Source: CBCXVS01 sp965178525
Lineage (GTDB): Bacteria > Tectomicrobia > Entotheonellia > Entotheonellales > Entotheonellaceae
Direction: 5' to 3'
DNA: 20,132 bases
Assembly: GCA_965178525.1 (NCBI GenBank)
Contig: CBCXVS010000124.1
Location: 1-20,132, forward strand
Shown here: in pieces, positions 6,939-14,573 of the stretch
How the letters are laid out: the number at the start of each line of letters is the position of its first letter
Position numbering within the stretch: position 1 is the stretch's first letter
The notes under the pieces: generated by a model
What the model was told of the DNA's origin: nothing
The model's input: only the letters and a program-made list of their open reading frames with translations
Databases searched by the model: none
Position numbers and translations under genes: made by a program

Positions 6939-8597
6939 ATGACTGCCACTGACACGCCCATTGTCAAGCCGGAAGTCGTCTTCATGGAAGAACTCTTAGA
7001 TGAGCTTCATTCGGGCAAGCTCCGTATCCCACGATTCCAACGTCCTTTTGTCTGGAAGCCTTCGGAAATGCTGGAGTTATTTGACAGCCTTTATCAAGGC
7101 TATCCTATCGGCAGCCTCTTGTTTTGGGAGTCGTCCGAGCCTTTGGAAAGCCATGAGTACATCGGGCCCATAAGGGTGCCGAGCCCTCCTCAACCCCTGA
7201 CCTATATTTTGGATGGACAGCAACGCTTGACAACGATTTTTGTCGTGCTCCGCATATTGAAAGAAACGCCAAAGGGGCCTAATCAGAGTGCATGGCGTTG
7301 GTGGATTTGGTTTGACCTTAAAAAGCGAGAATTTATTCATATTAATCGAGCAGATCAAAACGAGCCCGAGCCATGGCTTTTACCGCTGCGGAGCGTGCTC
7401 AGGACGGTTGATTTTCTCGCCGAAGCCCGACGTTTGGAAGACCAATGCCCGGATGAGGCCCCACAATTGATCGCCGAAGCTGAAAGCCTCGCCCAAAAAC
7501 TGAAAAATTATAGAGTTGCCATTATACGTATTCAGGGAGGCAGTCTGGATCAGGCCGTACAGATTTTCTCTCGACTGAACTCCCTCGGGCAACGCGTCAC
7601 GCCGGATCAAATGGTATCGGCGCTCACCTATCGCGAGTCTGAGGGCGCACAATCCCTCGCCAACCATATCGATGAGATCTTGGAACGTTTAGCTGATTAC
7701 CATTTCGGTGGTGTCAGGCGTATGACCGTATTTCGGGCGATTTTAGCCGTCGCCGATAAAGACGTGAATCGAAGTGACTGGGAAGAAATCGCAAGAAGCA
7801 TAGAGGATGATTTTCCTCAGGCTGCTAAAGCGGCAGGTGAAGCTCTATGTCTCGCGACGCGCTTTCTGTATGAACAACTTGGTGTCCCCGGAGATCGACT
7901 ACTTCCATATAACAATCAACTGTTGTTACTGAGCGCTTTTTTCCATCGCTGCCCTGCTCCACAGCCACGACAGGAGAAATATCTGAGGCAATGGTTTTGG
8001 CTTTCTTCCATCTCAAGTTGGTTAGCATCCGTGAATCCAACACAGTTAAATCAAGCATTGCAGGAAATGCGTGATTTTGCCACTGATGCTTCACAAGGAT
8101 TGCAACTCCAATTACTAAAAGCTCTTGTTCGCCCATTTCCAGAAACGTATGATTCTCGTAGTGCACGGGTTCGTACTCTACTTATTTTCATGCTTTCTCT
8201 GCAGCCCTTAGATCCGGAGACGGGCCAGCCTATTGAGACTAATCAAATTCTGCATGATCTTGAAAAACACGTCTTAGCGAGAGTATTCTCTCGCCATTCC
8301 CAGAAGCAGATTATGTCCCACCCTGTAAATCGTCTCCTCCTTAATCGGCTTGCGGGGAAGTCCGTCAGAAACCGGCTCTGCTCCCTACCAGAGGACAAAC
8401 AGGAAAAGATTCTCCAAAGTCATGGAATATCTTTTAAAGCGTATAAGGCGCTACAACAAGGCGATGCCCACGGTTTTATTAACACACGGGCTCGACACTT
8501 AGCAGAGCTTGAGAGGAACTTTATGCATGACCTTGGTATTGAGCTGCCAAGTGACATCGGTTTTGCGGAGGCAGACATCGATACTGATGAGACCTAA
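6939..8597 (+). CDS. DUF262 (GmrSD N-terminal/ParB-like) protein with degenerate C-terminal nuclease-like domain
   Basis: A 552-residue protein with a clear DUF262 domain: IPRFQRPFVW at residues 30-39 and ILDGQQRLTTI at 90-100. The DGQQR motif belongs to the ParB/Srx-like fold used by GmrSD, SspE and BrxU for nucleotide-dependent restriction. The C-terminal part aligns by eye with the helical DUF1524-like end of DUF262 proteins. However, where an HNH-type 'xHHIFP' would be expected it reads EKHVLARVF (from residue 442), so the nuclease site looks degenerate. The ATG is 15 bases after the TOPRIM gene with an AAAGGA site, so it is the third gene of the operon. It may act as the target-recognition or nucleotide-sensing part rather than the cutting part. 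Confidence 0.85.
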   Translation: MTATDTPIVKPEVVFMEELLDELHSGKLRIPRFQRPFVWKPSEMLELFDSLYQGYPIGSLLFWESSEPLESHEYIGPIRVPSPPQPLTYILDGQQRLTTIFVVLRILKETPKGPNQSAWRWWIWFDLKKREFIHINRADQNEPEPWLLPLRSVLRTVDFLAEARRLEDQCPDEAPQLIAEAESLAQKLKNYRVAIIRIQGGSLDQAVQIFSRLNSLGQRVTPDQMVSALTYRESEGAQSLANHIDEILERLADYHFGGVRRMTVFRAILAVADKDVNRSDWEEIARSIEDDFPQAAKAAGEALCLATRFLYEQLGVPGDRLLPYNNQLLLLSAFFHRCPAPQPRQEKYLRQWFWLSSISSWLASVNPTQLNQALQEMRDFATDASQGLQLQLLKALVRPFPETYDSRSARVRTLLIFMLSLQPLDPETGQPIETNQILHDLEKHVLARVFSRHSQKQIMSHPVNRLLLNRLAGKSVRNRLCSLPEDKQEKILQSHGISFKAYKALQQGDAHGFINTRARHLAELERNFMHDLGIELPSDIGFAEADIDTDET

Positions 8598-8603
8598 CCG
8601 GAT

Positions 8604-8649
8604 GTCACAATAGGAGGATGCATAAGGCCCCTCGTCACATCTAGGAGGA
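8604..8649. repeat. Two near-identical 15-16 bp direct repeats
   Basis: GTCACAATAGGAGGA (8604-8618) and GTCACATCTAGGAGGA (8634-8649) lie 30 bases apart in the short convergent gap after the DUF262 gene. They could be a leftover of a small duplication at the edge of the inserted operon. Function unknown. Confidence 0.4.
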
Positions 8650-8682
8650 GACGCCGCCTTTTACCATCCGTCCCATGCCCTC

Positions 8683-9717
8683 CTATAACGCAATGTTCAG
8701 CAACTTGCAGGCCGTATCGCCCAGGATCGCGGCCCACTCGGCATCGCTCAAGCTCGGCGTGTCGAGAATGTGCTCCACCGCCGTACTCGTCCACGGATAG
8801 GGATAATCGGTTCCCATGACGATCTGACTGGCGCCGCATTCCGCTACCAAATGTCGCAGCGCTTCAGAGGTAAAGACGATCGAGTCAAAATAGAGATCCC
8901 GTAAATACGCACTGGGGCGTTTCTTCAGCGGCGTCGGGCTACAGCGCTCGGGAAAGGTCAAACAGCCGTGATCCGACCGGGCGCTGTACGACGGCAAGTA
9001 GCCGCCGCCATGGGCGGCGCAAAGTTTGAGCCCGGGAAATCGATCCAGCGTGCCCTCGAAAATCAGATGCGAAAGGGCGATGGTGGTTTCGAGCGGATTG
9101 CCGATGACGTTGGTCAACAAGCCGTTGCCCTGAAGCCGCTTGTCGAGATCCGGAACGCCCTGGGGGTGCAGGAATACCAAGACCCCAAGTTCCTCGGCCT
9201 TGGCCCAGAACGGGTGAAATTTAGGATCGGAAAGCTCTTTGCCATTGACGCTCCCGCCGACGGAGACGCCGCGTAGCCCCAGGCGTTTGATGCCATCTTC
9301 TAACTGCTGTGCCGCCAGGTCGGGATACTGCAACGCGACCGTGGCAAAGGCCACAAAGCGCTCGGGCTGTGCGGCGCAGAGCTCAGCCAGTTTTTCGTTC
9401 TGGACCGCGATGATTTGCTGCCCCAGGTCGCGCTCCACTGAGTACCAGTAGGGATTGATGCTCAGCGCCTCGACATCAATGCCCTGGGCATCCATCTGCC
9501 GCAAGCGCTCCGGGCCAATCAGCAAGGCTTCGGGCGAGACCTCGCTCCCCATCAAGGCCATGGCTTCGGGCACGGCACAATGCGCATGGACGTCGACGGT
9601 TTTGACCTGGCGGCCGTTCAGGATCAGCCGGCGGCGGGGCGCCGCGGCGCCGGACGGCGGTACGGGCTCGGCAGCATCCGCGATGCGACAGCCGACAAAA
9701 ACGACGTCATCAGTCAT
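8683..9717 (-). CDS. ACMSD-like amidohydrolase (amidohydrolase 2 family)
   Basis: A 344-residue metal-dependent TIM-barrel protein related to 2-amino-3-carboxymuconate-6-semialdehyde decarboxylase. The expected metal and catalytic residues are present: VDVHAHC with His44 and His46, FLHPQG with His184, CAAHGGGYLPSY with His236, and GTDYPYPW with Asp304. Such enzymes decarboxylate or hydrate aromatic or muconate-type acids using zinc or another divalent metal. The first 38 residues are a family-atypical extension. Start ATG 9717 has a GGAGG site nine bases upstream. It points away from the next hydrolase, with a TGGGCT/AGCCCA inverted repeat (9766-9788) between them that could serve as a shared operator. 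The true substrate is not deducible. Confidence 0.87.
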   Translation of the reverse strand: MTDDVVFVGCRIADAAEPVPPSGAAAPRRRLILNGRQVKTVDVHAHCAVPEAMALMGSEVSPEALLIGPERLRQMDAQGIDVEALSINPYWYSVERDLGQQIIAVQNEKLAELCAAQPERFVAFATVALQYPDLAAQQLEDGIKRLGLRGVSVGGSVNGKELSDPKFHPFWAKAEELGVLVFLHPQGVPDLDKRLQGNGLLTNVIGNPLETTIALSHLIFEGTLDRFPGLKLCAAHGGGYLPSYSARSDHGCLTFPERCSPTPLKKRPSAYLRDLYFDSIVFTSEALRHLVAECGASQIVMGTDYPYPWTSTAVEHILDTPSLSDAEWAAILGDTACKLLNIAL

Positions 9718-9850
9718 CTACGGGTTCCTCCGGGTGTGGTTTCGTGTTAGGGTTACGCTGTCCATTGGGCTTCGATACGGAGAGCCCAGGGGTTGAGGAT
9801 ACCATAGAAGATAGGCTCACGAGCGGTTGAAAATGACGAAAGGACATCCC

Positions 9851-10588
9851 ATGCCAAGCTTTGAACACAACGGCGCATCCATCTATTACGAAGAATTCGG
9901 CCAGGGATTCCCTCTCCTCACCTTTGCGCCGGCGGGCCTGCAGTCGGTCATCGACGTCTGGAATCAACCCTCCGCTCCCGTCAATCCGACCACCGAGTTC
10001 GCCGCCGACTTCCGGGTCATCGCCATGGATCAGCGCAACGCGGGCGGCCAGTCCCACGCGCCCATGACCGCCCAGGACGGCTGGCACACCTACGCGGCCG
10101 ACCACATTGCCCTGCTCGACCACCTGGGTATCGAGCAGTGTCATCTGTACGGCCAGTGCATCGGTGGACCCTTCATCATGAGCTTGCTGCAAGCCCAGCC
10201 GTCGCGCATCGCATGCGCCGTGCTCGCCCAGCCCATCGGGCGAGTGGAAGAGCCATTGCCTCCCCGTACCGCTCGCTTCAACGCGTGGGCTGAGAGTCTG
10301 AAGAATCACCCCGAGGCCACCGAGCAAGTGCTGGATGCGTTCTACCAGAACCTCTACGGCGCTGGCTTTGCCTACAGCGTGGACCGCGCCTTCGTCTCGG
10401 GCTGCCAAACGCCGTGCCTGGTACTGGCGGGCAACGATGCGGCGCATCCCTACGCGATCGCTGAGGAGATGGCGCAGCTACTGCCCAACGCCGAGTTCAT
10501 CGCGGAATGGAAGGAAGGCACGGCCCTGGCGTCGGCGACGGCGCGTATGAAGCAGTTCTTGGCGGACCACACACCCGTACGGGCATAG
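9851..10588 (+). CDS. Alpha/beta hydrolase-fold protein with Cys at the nucleophile elbow
   Basis: A 245-residue alpha/beta hydrolase-fold protein. The order of elements is normal (MDQRNAGGQS near 59-68, LLDHLGIEQCHLYGQCIGG near 88-106, LAGNDAAHP near 192-200). However, the nucleophile is Cys103 rather than Ser, and no His is seen where the catalytic His would be, near 220-225 (EWKEGT). Asp196 is present. It may be a Cys-dependent enzyme, as in the dienelactone hydrolase branch, or a non-catalytic relative. ATG 9851 is chosen because AGGA lies six bases upstream; TTG 9827 and ATG 9833 are in frame upstream. The frameshifted amidohydrolase follows 41 bases later with its own ribosome binding site, so they probably form one transcript. 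Confidence 0.82.
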   Translation: MPSFEHNGASIYYEEFGQGFPLLTFAPAGLQSVIDVWNQPSAPVNPTTEFAADFRVIAMDQRNAGGQSHAPMTAQDGWHTYAADHIALLDHLGIEQCHLYGQCIGGPFIMSLLQAQPSRIACAVLAQPIGRVEEPLPPRTARFNAWAESLKNHPEATEQVLDAFYQNLYGAGFAYSVDRAFVSGCQTPCLVLAGNDAAHPYAIAEEMAQLLPNAEFIAEWKEGTALASATARMKQFLADHTPVRA

Positions 10589-10629
10589 CCCCATCACCGA
10601 GCCATGGCGATCAGGAGAGGAGAAACACC

Positions 10630-11789
10630 ATGCGAAACGGCATTCGGGTTTACGACACCGACACCCATGTCGTCGCCTCGGCCGAAGCCCTCGACCCCTA
10701 CCTGGCATCGACCGTGAGGCAATTAGTTCCACACTTGGATGACTACCGCACGCTCATCCGCAGAAGTAGTTCCGGGGAAACGTTACAGCCACCCTATGCC
10801 CACCGCTATCAGATGGGTAGCGGGTTTGGTGCCGGCTGGGGCAGTGACGCGCCGCGCATGCTCGGGGAGGCCGAGCCCCAGGCCAACGTGGAACGGCGGC
10901 CGCAAAAGTTCATGGGCACGAAATGGCCAGCCCGAGACGCCGACTGGGTGGCGGCAAACCGCATCCGCGACATGGATGAAGAGGGCGTCGACGTCCAGGT
11001 TATGGTGCCCACCGTGCCCTGGGGCCACGACAATCCGGCAGTGGAAATCGAGTTCATGCGGGCCAACCACCGATTTCTGGACGATTTCTGTAGCGCCTAT
11101 CCGCATCGTCTGAAGGCGCTCTTGGTCATCAATGCCAAATTTATCAAAGAATCGGTCGACGAGATCAGGACCTGGGGCCACTCCGGTTGGGCCGTCGGCG
11201 TCTGGTTGAACCTCCCCCTGGACTTTCCCCTCGATCATCCCGACCTCCATCCCATCTGGACTGCGATTGAGCAAGAGGGCCTGTGTCTGGTGCACCACAG
11301 CTTTTCCGGCGGCTACCCCGGCTACCGCGACACGTGGAGCAACCCGTTTATTGGCCCACCGCCTCGCACCCGTGGGGCGCCATGCGGGCCATGGCCGCCT
11401 TCTTCGGGGCGGGGCTAATGGATCGCTATCCTTCACTTCGCTTCGCCATTTTGGAGTCGGGCTTTGGCTGGCTACCGTTCTGGGCCATGCGCATGCAAGA
11501 TCAGGTGGGCTACATGGGCTATGTGCCGGAGCTGCGCCACACCATGATGGAGTACATGTCAGGCGGCCGGTTTTTCGCCTCCATTGTGTTGCATGAAGGC
11601 CCCGAGATGATCAAAATGGTGTCCGGTTTCTTGGGCGATCATGTGCTGATGTTCAGTACGGACTACCCGCACGCCGAGACCCGCTTCCCGGACTCGGTGG
11701 ATTTGGTTTTGGGTTGGAAGCAGCTCGACGACGCGCTCTTGCCCCAGATCATGTGGGATAACGCCGTGCGCTGCTTCGGGGAGCCCTGA
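10630..11789 (+). pseudogene. Amidohydrolase (ACMSD-like) interrupted by a one-base frameshift
   Basis: Two adjoining frames make one amidohydrolase-2 protein of about 385 residues. The first part, starting at ATG 10630 after a GGAGAGGAGA site, runs through VYDTDTHVV, IRDMDEEGVDVQVMVPT and CLVHHSFSGGYPGYRD. It is then carried out of frame and stops at 11418. The second part continues the family in another frame from about 11358 (TASHPWGAMRAMAAFFGAGLMDRYPSLRF) through the FSTDYPHAETRFPDS metal-site segment to 11789. Joining needs one extra base within about 11353-11357, between the NPF.G and TASHPWG segments. Both halves look well conserved, so this is either a recent mutation or a sequencing/assembly error. 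It lies downstream of a hydrolase on the same strand. Confidence 0.8.
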
Positions 11790-11844
11790 TAACGACCGGG
11801 TATTAACAATTCCGATCCGTCCGGAAAAAGGGAGCTTGCAGGCA

Positions 11845-12678
11845 TTACGGCTCATCATCGCCGAAGAGCCCTTGGAGCAGCGGCCCCACTTCGGCTATAT
11901 ACGTTCGAGCGGCGAGGGCATATTCGCGGCGTCCGGAGCGAATCTCCTGTAGATCCTCCAAGGCTTGCTGCTTCGCGTTTGGGTCCGGATTGTGTATGAT
12001 CGTATCGAGTAGCGCCTCCACATCGTTGATGGCCTGTTTGCGCTTCTCCGGCAGACGATCACGGAGGTTCAGGCCGAAAATCCGGATGCACATCGCGCCG
12101 CGCTCCGACAGGTTCTGCATCAAACCGGTCGCTGTATCGACCATGAGATGATCCGCTGGCTCTTCCTCGATAGGATGGATCAACAAGGGGTGTTCAGCCG
12201 CGATCTCGTCGTCCTTGACGGCATAGGCGCCAAGAATGGGAAACCGACTGTGCTTGCCCAGCTTTTGCCCATCAATCACGCTGGGTTGGTTGCAGTCCGT
12301 GCACGACGGCAACAAGTTGCGCCAGTGATAGGCAAGCCAATAATAGCCCGGGTGATCCGCTTGGGTACCGTCGGCGAGCGTCATGCGAATGGAATGATCG
12401 TCCTCGTCCGTCACGCCCTGCTTCGGGCGAAAGTGCTCCATATTGCCATGTTGAAAGTCGGTGATGTAACATTCGCAATAGGCGCACTTTCCATGGAACG
12501 GGCCCAATTTGTGAAAATAGACCTCGTCTTTAATACTCTTGCGCCGATACAAGGACTTAATATCCGCATCTACCCCGTTTTCAATCGCCTCGATCAGGGC
12601 GTCCGTCTCTCTCTTGCAGTCGGTGCGCCATCGCCGCCATTTGCGCGTCTGCGGTTCGTTGAAGTCAATGTGGATCAT
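11845..12678 (-). CDS. PtuB-like HNH endonuclease (TIGR02646-type), partner of the TIR-ATPase
   Basis: A 277-residue HNH nuclease of the type found with PtuA ATPases in Septu and in retron Ec78-like systems. The zinc/HNH core is visible: CAYCE with Cys65 and Cys68, MEHFRPK with Glu81 and His82, and YHWRNLLPSCTDCNQ with Trp119, Asn121, Cys126, Cys129 and Asn130. A HPLLIHP segment follows, as is common in this family. It would cut nucleic acid once the ATPase partner licenses it. The start codon overlaps the stop of the upstream TIR-ATPase gene by four bases (12675-12678), so the two are translationally coupled and probably made in fixed proportion. It ends 55 bases from the convergent amidohydrolase gene. 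Confidence 0.86.
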   Translation of the reverse strand: MIHIDFNEPQTRKWRRWRTDCKRETDALIEAIENGVDADIKSLYRRKSIKDEVYFHKLGPFHGKCAYCECYITDFQHGNMEHFRPKQGVTDEDDHSIRMTLADGTQADHPGYYWLAYHWRNLLPSCTDCNQPSVIDGQKLGKHSRFPILGAYAVKDDEIAAEHPLLIHPIEEEPADHLMVDTATGLMQNLSERGAMCIRIFGLNLRDRLPEKRKQAINDVEALLDTIIHNPDPNAKQQALEDLQEIRSGRREYALAARTYIAEVGPLLQGLFGDDEP

Positions 12679-14411
12679 GCCTCGGCATCCGGCGAAAAAA
12701 GATCGCGAAGCTGCTGTTTCATCTGCTCAGTAAGCGGCTCGGAGGGCTTCTGTTGCAGTCGTTTTTCCAAGACCTCGGACACCGCCGCTTCAATCTCTCG
12801 CTCGTATTCGGTTTCGCCGAACGACAGGGATTTTCCGAGGCGTTGCCGTAGCATCTCAAACTTCCTGGCGTCGCGTTCTGCGGGGTCCTGCCGCAAGAGG
12901 TCGAGATACTCGTCCACATCTGTGGCGCTACCGGGGCTTCGAGTCGTCACGAGCCCAAACGCCTCCGAGGCGAGCCATTGGTCGGCGCGGAGACCTTGGA
13001 ACTGAGACCGATCCAGGCGAGCCGCCGTGACCGCGTTGGTCTCGCTCCGATCTAGCCGGAAGAGTGTAGCGGATGGCATATCAGCAATGCCGGAAGCCGT
13101 TAAGGGCGTGTGTGTGGTGGCAAAAATCTGGGTGTGCGGAAACTGCTGACGGAGTCTCTGCACAATGAGGCGCTGCCAACGCGGATGCAGATGTTGCTCC
13201 AGTTCGTCAATCATCAGGATACCGCCAATCTCGTGGGCCTCGCCAAATCGTTCGGCCAGGAGAGCCCGCCCAATGAGATCGAGAATCCACTGGCTTGTGG
13301 ATCGATAGCCATCGCTCAATACCGATAGGGGCAGCGTCCCCCACGGACCTCGCACCGCCAATCCATCTTGGCGTGTCACGATTTCGTCGTCCGGCGCATC
13401 GAGCATCAGCATGCGTAAGAGCTTTGCCTCCAGCTGGTAACGCATCTCAGTCGGTTGTCGCAAAAACACAACCTCCGGGTTCATCAATGATGCCTGAGAG
13501 TCGAACAATGTCGCAACGGCCTCACGCACAAGGTACGAGTCGTGACTCGAAAAGGCTTGGCCGGTCCGCTGCGTACCATAGGCGCAGACGAAGACGTCCT
13601 TCCACGGAAACGCCTCTTTGGGGCTTGTCGTTTGCCGGAGCTGTTCAGAGCCGGACGCGGTACGGTGAATGGTCGTTTGGATGCTAGCTCTTTGGCCCGA
13701 TATCCGGCCGCGCAGCGTTAATGTAATCGTCGCTGCCTCCGCGCCGACGCGGATAAAATCGCCCGGCACCTCTACCATGAGCGATGACGCATCGCGTTCA
13801 TAGCAGAGCCCCAGAGCGAGACAGCGCAGCAACGTGCTCTTTCCCGCCGCATTATCGCCAAGGAGCATATTCCACATGGCGGGTGCGCCACGTTCAGTGA
13901 AGGATAACGTCAGGTCCTGAAAGCAGCGAATGTTTTTGAGCTCAAGGCGCTCGACGTAAAGCGATTCCGCCTCTACCGTCAGCGCAAGTTCCATTTGACG
14001 CTCAAGCCGCCTGTGTAAGACGTCCACGAGTTGATTGAAAGCAGCCTCATCATCTTCAAAATAATCAAACCAATATAGGTGCGTCAATTCCGAAGGAACA
14101 GGGCCACTCTCTAATCGAACCGGAATGATAGCGACAGGTTTGGTCTGATTGGGGTCATGCAGCTGCTCAAGCGCATACTGGAGTTCGCGATTCTGATTCT
14201 CAAGCGTGTAGGGTGCGTTTGACAAGGCGAGCACAAAGTCCGCATCGCGTAGCACACGCCGGCTCGCGCGTTGCCAATCGTCGCCCGGCAGCAGGTCGCG
14301 CCTGTCCATCCACGGCTCGAAGCCGGCCGAAACGAGCTGGTCATACAGACGTACCGCTCGCTCTTCAGCTACGCTTGGATAACTCAAGTAAATTCTGATT
14401 CCGGAGGCCAT
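12675..14411 (-). CDS. TIR domain fused to a PtuA-like ATPase
   Basis: A 578-residue fusion. Residues about 5-135 form a TIR-type domain: IRIYLSY, GFEPWMDRRDLLPGDDW, FVLALSNAPYTLENQNREL and PVAIIPVRLE. Glu76 in NREL sits where the NADase catalytic Glu is expected. Residues about 150-500 form an SMC/ABC-like ATPase with Walker A GDNAAGKST (185-193), signature LSDGYRST (365-372), Walker B ILMIDELEQHLHP (398-410) and H-loop ATTHTP (431-436). The following ASEAFGLVTTRSP region resembles PtuA of Septu. ATG 14411 has GAGG seven bases upstream. It heads a two-gene operon with a PtuB-like HNH nuclease. Inference: a defence system with two possible outputs, NAD+ degradation and nucleic-acid cleavage. 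Confidence 0.85.
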   Translation of the reverse strand: MASGIRIYLSYPSVAEERAVRLYDQLVSAGFEPWMDRRDLLPGDDWQRASRRVLRDADFVLALSNAPYTLENQNRELQYALEQLHDPNQTKPVAIIPVRLESGPVPSELTHLYWFDYFEDDEAAFNQLVDVLHRRLERQMELALTVEAESLYVERLELKNIRCFQDLTLSFTERGAPAMWNMLLGDNAAGKSTLLRCLALGLCYERDASSLMVEVPGDFIRVGAEAATITLTLRGRISGQRASIQTTIHRTASGSEQLRQTTSPKEAFPWKDVFVCAYGTQRTGQAFSSHDSYLVREAVATLFDSQASLMNPEVVFLRQPTEMRYQLEAKLLRMLMLDAPDDEIVTRQDGLAVRGPWGTLPLSVLSDGYRSTSQWILDLIGRALLAERFGEAHEIGGILMIDELEQHLHPRWQRLIVQRLRQQFPHTQIFATTHTPLTASGIADMPSATLFRLDRSETNAVTAARLDRSQFQGLRADQWLASEAFGLVTTRSPGSATDVDEYLDLLRQDPAERDARKFEMLRQRLGKSLSFGETEYEREIEAAVSEVLEKRLQQKPSEPLTEQMKQQLRDLFSPDAEA

Positions 14412-14431
14412 CAGATATCCTCGACTGCTCC

Positions 14432-14445
14432 TTGTCGTGCGACAA
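14432..14445. promoter_or_regulatory. 14-bp perfect palindrome upstream of the TIR-ATPase
   Basis: TTGTCG and CGACAA flank a two-base centre, with the nearest end about 20 bases before the TIR-ATPase start codon. Perfect dyads of this size in a promoter or leader often bind a dimeric repressor, or form a small hairpin near the ribosome binding site. No regulator gene lies beside it. Confidence 0.4.
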
Positions 14446-14573
14446 CGCCATATTGATCAGAACAGCATGGAGCCCTCCCAAATCCGCCAACGCTCTAGGC
14501 GCAATAGGGAACCCAGCGGAGAGCTTGAAAGCAATGCTTACAGGCAACATCGGTAGCTTCTGCCCTCTTGTCC

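Noticed and set aside
9710..10447. A 245-codon minus-strand frame opposite the second alpha/beta hydrolase
   Set aside because: Antisense shadow of a conserved hydrolase, with no recognisable protein features.
12148..13005. A 285-codon plus-strand frame across the PtuB/TIR-ATPase junction
   Set aside because: It is antisense to two well-supported genes and has no domain similarity.
11845..14573. Possible retron (Ec78-like) because PtuA/PtuB-like proteins are present
   Set aside because: No reverse transcriptase or msr/msd-like sequence adjoins the pair; the 162 bases upstream are too short and show only a small dyad.
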